DNA of 64,000 nt, taken from Paracandidimonas soli (lineage in GTDB: Bacteria > Pseudomonadota > Gammaproteobacteria > Burkholderiales > Burkholderiaceae_B). The notes below the pieces were generated by a model. It made no database searches, was not told where the DNA came from, and saw only the letters and a program-made list of their open reading frames with translations. Shown here piece by piece: positions 60,901 through 64,000 of this stretch; the stretch's first letter is position 1; the number at the start of each line of letters is the position of its first letter. The stretch is taken from assembly GCF_004342005.1 (NCBI RefSeq), contig NZ_SMBX01000006.1:62001-126000 (forward strand), read 5' to 3'. Both the position numbers and the translations under genes were made by a program.

Positions 60901-62719
60901 ACACCGGAAAATACCGGGAACGAAACTGGCGATCGCGGCCCCGGGCGTCTGGAAAGAGATCCTCGACCAGGAAGCTCTCGCCACGCTTGAGTTGCAATGC
61001 CCGCCGGTTGTGTCTGCAATAAGAATCTATATAGCCCTGGGCGAGCCCCTGGCCGAATATCTCGGCGTCTGTTCGGCCAATCACTTCGTCGATTGATTTT
61101 CCAATGATTTTCAGGAACCCGCGATTTACGGTTCGATACCGTAGATCGGTATCCAGGAAGATCACCAGATCCTCTGAGTTGTCGATCAGGGTTGCATGAA
61201 GCTGAAGTTCCTGTTCGAGTTGCTTGCGGTGCGTGATATCCAGCAACACGCTATTGATGTGCGTGACCGTCCCGCTCTTGTCCCGGGTCAGCCAACTGAA
61301 GTTTTCGACCCATATCCAATGCCCTCGTCCGTGACGCACCCGATAAATCTGCCGATACTCATCAGGGCCGTGGGCGATGTAGGCGGCTATCTCTCGTTCA
61401 ATGCCATCCACGTCGTCCGGATGAACCAGCGTGTGGCAAACCACATGGCCGTTTTCGAAGTCTTCCGCCTTGTATCCGAATCTCTCGATGGTCGGGCTTA
61501 CATACTGAATCGGCCATCCAGGCTGGTTGGCCCATCGAAGCGCCACGATAGGAGACTGGCTGATGATATCCGACAGTTGCTTCACTTCCCGATGAGTCTG
61601 CTCCAGCCCGGTCACGTCATGATGAACGCCTACCATCACGGCTCCTTCGGCAGGATGGCGGTGAATCAGGCGCGCGCGCGTCTGTACCAGCACCCAATGC
61701 CCAGCCTTGTGCCGCATGCGGACGTGCGTATCGTAGTATTCCAGCTTTCCGTCGAGGTACTGCCTGATCAGTTCCCTGGCTTCGGCCAGATCTTCCGGGT
61801 GGGCCAGCCGCTCCCAGGTTCCAATCGTGATCGGCTCGAGCTCTTTGCGGGCATAGCCCAGCATGTTCGCCCAAGTCTCGTTGATTTCCATATGTCCGGC
61901 GTTCATCCACCAGATCCAGGTCCCGACGCCGGCGCCCTCTACGATGATATCCAGATTGTCATGGACCCGGGCAAGTGCAAGACGGTCGATTTCCTTCCAA
62001 TGGAGATTGGCGAACATGCGAGCCAGGGTTTCGAGCAGGCGTATATCTTCCCCGCTGTACTGGCGGCGATGCCTGACCGAGTCGAAGCCAATGAAGCCGA
62101 TGCACTGGGCGTCGGCCATGATCGGCACCGTAATCAGGCTTTTGATGTCCTGCGCCGCAAGTTCTTGCCGAAAATCCGGATTGGTCAGATTCGAGGCATC
62201 GTTCATCACCACCGGTTCGCCGCGCTGATGCGCAGCGAGCCACCTGTCTGCGTGCAGATCGTTGATCGGAAAACAGGAATGGGAGTGGGTCTGCGCGCTG
62301 ATCCCCGGGGCGCACCATTCATACCGGTAATGCGCCAGGCCGCGGCCGAAGTCATATTCGAACACATAGGCGCGATCGGCACCCGTGAACTGGGCTACAT
62401 CTCTCAATGCGTCGGTAATCCGGCCTTCCAGCGCTTCGGAATCATTGTGGATGAGCGTGGTGGCAATCCGCGCCATCAGTTCTGAAAACGGGAGTTTTCC
62501 ATCGGCGCAGCGGTCATACAGATCGGCTCGGGCGAACAGGCCCTGGGCGACATTAACGGCCATTCCCTGTTCGCAAAGAGAGCCGAGGCTGGCGGCAATC
62601 TGTGGCTGTGTGCAAGCGAGACCGGCGCTTTTCAGTATCGACGCGAGATCATCCAGGCAGATTGGTCGACCGTCGGCAGGCAGCCTGTACAAAACATTCA
62701 GGTTCAGCAGATCGCTCAT
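57989..62719 (-). CDS. Large GAF/multi-PAS diguanylate cyclase-phosphodiesterase
   Basis: A 1576-residue c-di-GMP enzyme. It has an N-terminal ~85-residue region with the feel of a winged helix, a GAF domain (about 95-245), about six PAS/PAC repeats (about 250-1010), GGDEF (about 1030-1190) and EAL (about 1200-1450), then a ~120-residue C-terminal extension. The active-site GGDEF is intact near residue 1091 with the inhibitory RKGD I-site five residues earlier. The EAL motif (GMEALVRWNHP, near 1222) and DDFGTGFSSL (near 1345) are also intact, so both activities are possible. No transmembrane segment is seen: a cytoplasmic multi-input sensor. Confidence 0.93.
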   Translation of the reverse strand: MSDLLNLNVLYRLPADGRPICLDDLASILKSAGLACTQPQIAASLGSLCEQGMAVNVAQGLFARADLYDRCADGKLPFSELMARIATTLIHNDSEALEGRITDALRDVAQFTGADRAYVFEYDFGRGLAHYRYEWCAPGISAQTHSHSCFPINDLHADRWLAAHQRGEPVVMNDASNLTNPDFRQELAAQDIKSLITVPIMADAQCIGFIGFDSVRHRRQYSGEDIRLLETLARMFANLHWKEIDRLALARVHDNLDIIVEGAGVGTWIWWMNAGHMEINETWANMLGYARKELEPITIGTWERLAHPEDLAEARELIRQYLDGKLEYYDTHVRMRHKAGHWVLVQTRARLIHRHPAEGAVMVGVHHDVTGLEQTHREVKQLSDIISQSPIVALRWANQPGWPIQYVSPTIERFGYKAEDFENGHVVCHTLVHPDDVDGIEREIAAYIAHGPDEYRQIYRVRHGRGHWIWVENFSWLTRDKSGTVTHINSVLLDITHRKQLEQELQLHATLIDNSEDLVIFLDTDLRYRTVNRGFLKIIGKSIDEVIGRTDAEIFGQGLAQGYIDSYCRHNRRALQLKRGESFLVEDLFPDARGRDRQFRSRYFPVFDENTSDLLGTAVISIEITDLKRVQAALSDSEHRFRELFEKLPVAITMHEPETGAMLEANKQACRLHGVETLEELKEINIWNQPEPFSPQDALEWNRKAVLEGRQSFEWRSITPAGRVFWQSVTLEPIRIDGVLRILAVSIDINEKVLAQQALAQSEARFRGLLEHLPNVAVQGYDQDKRVIFWNQGSEVIYGYSASEAVGRSLIDLLIPQDQQAAFSETLDRWIAGEAAIEPMEIVVRDKQGWRKSVLSSQIIRRSPTGELEFYCVDVDLTAQKLAQQRLELLARVFSHSYDGVVITDRNAVAIEVNDRYCEITGYSRDELLGRTPSMLHSGRHGKAFYRAMREQLATQGHWVGEIWNRKKSGELYPIELRITALKDSDDALANYIANVTDITERLSYEEKLKHVAFYDQLTGLPNRSSVSETLHQAVSRFKYLHAPFAVVFIDLDEFKAINDGHGHEVGDRYLQSVALRLQSILRKGDVAARFGGDEFVLILQNQKSAAPGHPVVFERLLAAMRDPVVLDGKALRLTASFGVTFYPQESEVDADQLVRQADQAMYSAKQHGKNQIVYFDAEFERSIILRNARIAELRQAIEDREMVLHYQPQVDMSTGRVLGMEALVRWNHPTAGLLYPDKFLDLIQEHEQLGLVLSKWVLSQALNDLERIRSQGHDLGISVNTIIPTQESLRAVFLGTLYDILQQHADTPPDLLTLEVVENILIDDLSEATRTLNKIQQLGVRIALDDFGTGFSSLSYLKHLSFDELKIDQEFVQDMLTDKEDMSIVQAVVSLSQSFDVSVIGEGVETAQHAEMLLRLGCVRAQGYAISPPLDIDALETWLEEWQPDPSWKDVAPISPYFYQFIANLSGYAGWVAALEQYFRGQAIEIPDWNFRTYGLAAQLQANAEMQSLWRTVQAHEGDIYAAGIAAINSFRDAGLTPEAERHLTCAANALRNLQELVWSRLVEPLTPQSNNSRW

Positions 62720-62960
62720 CTAAATCTCAGTTGCTTGAGACAGGATTGTACGGTAATCGGTTTGACGGTCGGAGTCCATGCAGGCTATCACCTGTTGTGG
62801 AGCAGTTGTAACAGGCGCGGGCCGCAATGGCCGGTGGCGTGGAAGACGGGTGCGTCCTGGGGGGGCGATGCCCGGAGCGCATTCTGGTTGAACAAGGCTG
62901 CTGGCCTGCTCTTCAGGGGTTCAGCGTACAATACTTGCCTGCTTGCTTGTATCTTTTTCC

Positions 62961-62992
62961 AATGGGTTCCCTAACCCCATTTATCAAAAAGG
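62961..62992 (+). promoter_or_regulatory. preQ1-I riboswitch before yhhQ
   Basis: AATGGG pairs with CCCATT around the loop TTCCCTAAC. An A-rich tail (TATCAAAAAGG) can form the class I preQ1 pseudoknot through its GG with the loop Cs. Stem-loop, A-rich tail and spacing match the preQ1-I type as I remember it from Thermoanaerobacter. The pseudoknot uses the AAAAAGG that serves as ribosome-binding site for the ATG at 62998, so ligand binding would block translation. A -10-like TACAAT lies at 62927-62932. The downstream gene is a queuosine-precursor transporter. Confidence 0.82.
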
Positions 62993-62997
62993 CCGTC

Positions 62998-63678
62998 ATG
63001 ACTCCCATTTCCGTCCCGCATTCGCGGGTGCCGCTCTATCTTTCCCTGCTCGTCGCGTTTCACACGCTCATCATTATCTCCAGCAACTATCTGGTGCAGC
63101 TGCCGATCGATCTGTTCGGTTTTCACAGCACCTGGGGAGCGTTCAGCTTTCCCTTCATTTTCCTGGCCACCGACCTGACCGTGCGTCTGATCGGCAAGAC
63201 GCAGGCGCGCAGTGTGATCGCGCGCACGATGGTTCCGGCGTTGATCGCTTCTTATGTGGTGTCGGTGCTGTTTCATGAAGGCCGATTCAATGGCCTGGAC
63301 GCGCTCGGCGAATTCAACGCCGTCGTGTTCCGCATTGCTTTCGCGAGTTTCGTCGCCTATGTGCTCGGGCAGTTGATGGACGTGCATGTGTTCGACCGCG
63401 TGCGACGCAGTACCGTGCAGTGGTGGGTGGCTCCGGCGGCGTCTTCAGTCTTCGGTCAGGCGCTGGATACGGCGGCTTTCTTCAGTGTCGCCTTCTGGCG
63501 CAGCAGCAATCCGTTCATGGCGGCGAATTGGGTGGAAATCGCTGTGGTCGATTATGTAATCAAGCTGCTGGTCAGCCTGTTGCTGTTCGTGCCGCTGTAT
63601 GGGATTGCGCTGAATGCCATCGTCCGGTTCCTCCTCAGGAGCCATACGTTCGACAGCAACGCCACGCCCGGCGCTTGA
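62998..63678 (+). CDS. yhhQ: Queuosine precursor (preQ0/preQ1) transporter
   Basis: A 226-residue inner-membrane protein of the YhhQ/QPTR (COG1738) family, six helices. Family marks are SNYLVQLPIDLFGFHSTWGA and FIFLATDLTVRLIGK near the start and VEIAVVDYVIKLLVSLLLFV near the end. It imports 7-cyano- or 7-aminomethyl-7-deazaguanine for tRNA queuosine. The ATG at 62998 is chosen because the upstream part of the open frame is the riboswitch and promoter. Confidence 0.92.
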   Translation: MTPISVPHSRVPLYLSLLVAFHTLIIISSNYLVQLPIDLFGFHSTWGAFSFPFIFLATDLTVRLIGKTQARSVIARTMVPALIASYVVSVLFHEGRFNGLDALGEFNAVVFRIAFASFVAYVLGQLMDVHVFDRVRRSTVQWWVAPAASSVFGQALDTAAFFSVAFWRSSNPFMAANWVEIAVVDYVIKLLVSLLLFVPLYGIALNAIVRFLLRSHTFDSNATPGA

Positions 63679-63697
63679 AAGTATTGCAACGACTCTA

Positions 63698-64000
63698 TCA
63701 AAACGGCGGCTGTTGTCTTGTATCCGATTGATGATGCCGTACCATGAAGCGCTCCACATACTCATTGGCCGGATGGTTGCGGATGTCGTCCGGGCTCCCC
63801 ACCTGCTCCACCTTGCCATCGCGCAGGATGACAATGTTCTGGCCCAGGCGCAGGGCCTCTTCGATGTCGTGCGTAATGAAGACGACGGTCTTCTGCAGCC
63901 GCTGCTGCAAGGCCAGCATCTGGTCCTGCATGTCGCGGCGTATCAGCGGGTCCAGGGCCGAGAATGCTTCGTCCATCAGGAGGACGTCGGCATCGGTCGC
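63698..64000 (-). CDS. Glycine betaine/proline-type ABC transporter ATPase, C-terminal part
   Basis: The last ~100 residues of an ABC ATPase; the gene runs off the right edge. Walker B and D-loop read [20 protein letters not shown], the form characteristic of ProV/OpuA quaternary-amine ATPases, followed by the switch His in [16 protein letters not shown]. The C-terminal CBS domains of full-length ProV are absent: it ends soon after the ATPase core ([15 protein letters not shown]). Convergent with yhhQ. Confidence 0.85.
   Translation of the reverse strand, partial: ATDADVLLMDEAFSALDPLIRRDMQDQMLALQQRLQKTVVFITHDIEEALRLGQNIVILRDGKVEQVGSPDDIRNHPANEYVERFMVRHHQSDTRQQPPF

Noticed and set aside
61196-62485. 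A 429-codon plus-strand open frame opposite the GGDEF/EAL gene
   Set aside because: It lies antisense to clear GAF and PAS domains and has no motifs of its own.
1-64000. CRISPR arrays, insertion sequences, integrases, prophage genes
   Set aside because: No spaced direct repeat arrays, transposase or integrase motifs, or phage structural genes were recognised on either strand.

Overview
The window looks like chromosomal DNA of a beta-proteobacterium of the order Burkholderiales, most likely the family Alcaligenaceae (Bordetella/Achromobacter relatives). The reasons are high-GC coding sequence, two Bug-type (TctC) tripartite tricarboxylate receptors, several LysR regulators, a class I PHA synthase operon, a UbiM-like hydroxylase and a lipid A glycosylation locus resembling Bordetella lgm. 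No phage, IS element, CRISPR array or replication origin was seen. The window cuts pnp at its left edge and a glycine-betaine type ABC ATPase at its right edge.

Layout. 1-7.6 kb: the end of pnp with its terminator, an MliC-like lipoprotein, an AraC regulator beside a broken SnoaL-like gene, leuA preceded by a leucine leader peptide and attenuator-like hairpins, an AraC remnant, a DUF4139 protein and a LysR regulator. 7.6-15.5 kb: an octopine-dehydrogenase-family enzyme coupled to a Bug receptor, tRNA-Cys, pstS with a Pho box, a UbiM-like hydroxylase, an MFS transporter, and terC behind a yybP-ykoY (Mn2+) riboswitch. 15.6-21.6 kb: an RluE-like pseudouridine synthase, a PqqU/YncD-like TonB receptor divergent from a membrane PQQ glucose dehydrogenase, and hslR. 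21.5-25 kb: a sulfide oxidation island (BigR/SqrR-like ArsR repressor, DUF2892 protein, ETHE1-like persulfide dioxygenase, type II sulfide:quinone oxidoreductase, small membrane protein). 25-28.3 kb: a hydrolase, a DUF2789 protein, and a Tat-exported transglutaminase followed by MerT-like and MerP-like proteins. 28.5-35.6 kb: LysR, phaC-phaP-phaB and two MFS transporters.

35.5-43.5 kb is the most interesting part. A two-component system sits between an LTA-synthase-like phosphotransferase, diacylglycerol kinase and a GtrA-GtrB-ArnT (lgm-like) operon. Three intergenic regions carry tandem CTTGAT-type hexamers with an exact 11-bp period. They resemble PmrA boxes but have CTTGAT instead of CTTAAT. 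I read this as a compact, self-regulated envelope-remodelling regulon: phospholipid head-group transfer makes diacylglycerol, DgkA recycles it, and the GtrA/GtrB/ArnT set glycosylates lipid A or another envelope target.

43.6-64 kb: a His-rich secreted protein; an acyl-CoA operon (enoyl-CoA hydratase, Bug receptor, CoA transferase, Ltp2-like thiolase, DUF35) under a divergent LysR; a deletion scar joining half a LysR gene to the tail of an outer-membrane receptor; a DnaQ-like exonuclease with a cNMP/CBS/DUF294 protein; a BCCT transporter; cbpA-cbpM; a DMT transporter; a 1576-residue GAF/PAS/GGDEF/EAL protein; and yhhQ directly behind a preQ1-I riboswitch. All family assignments were made by reading the sequences against remembered families. 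No database search was run.
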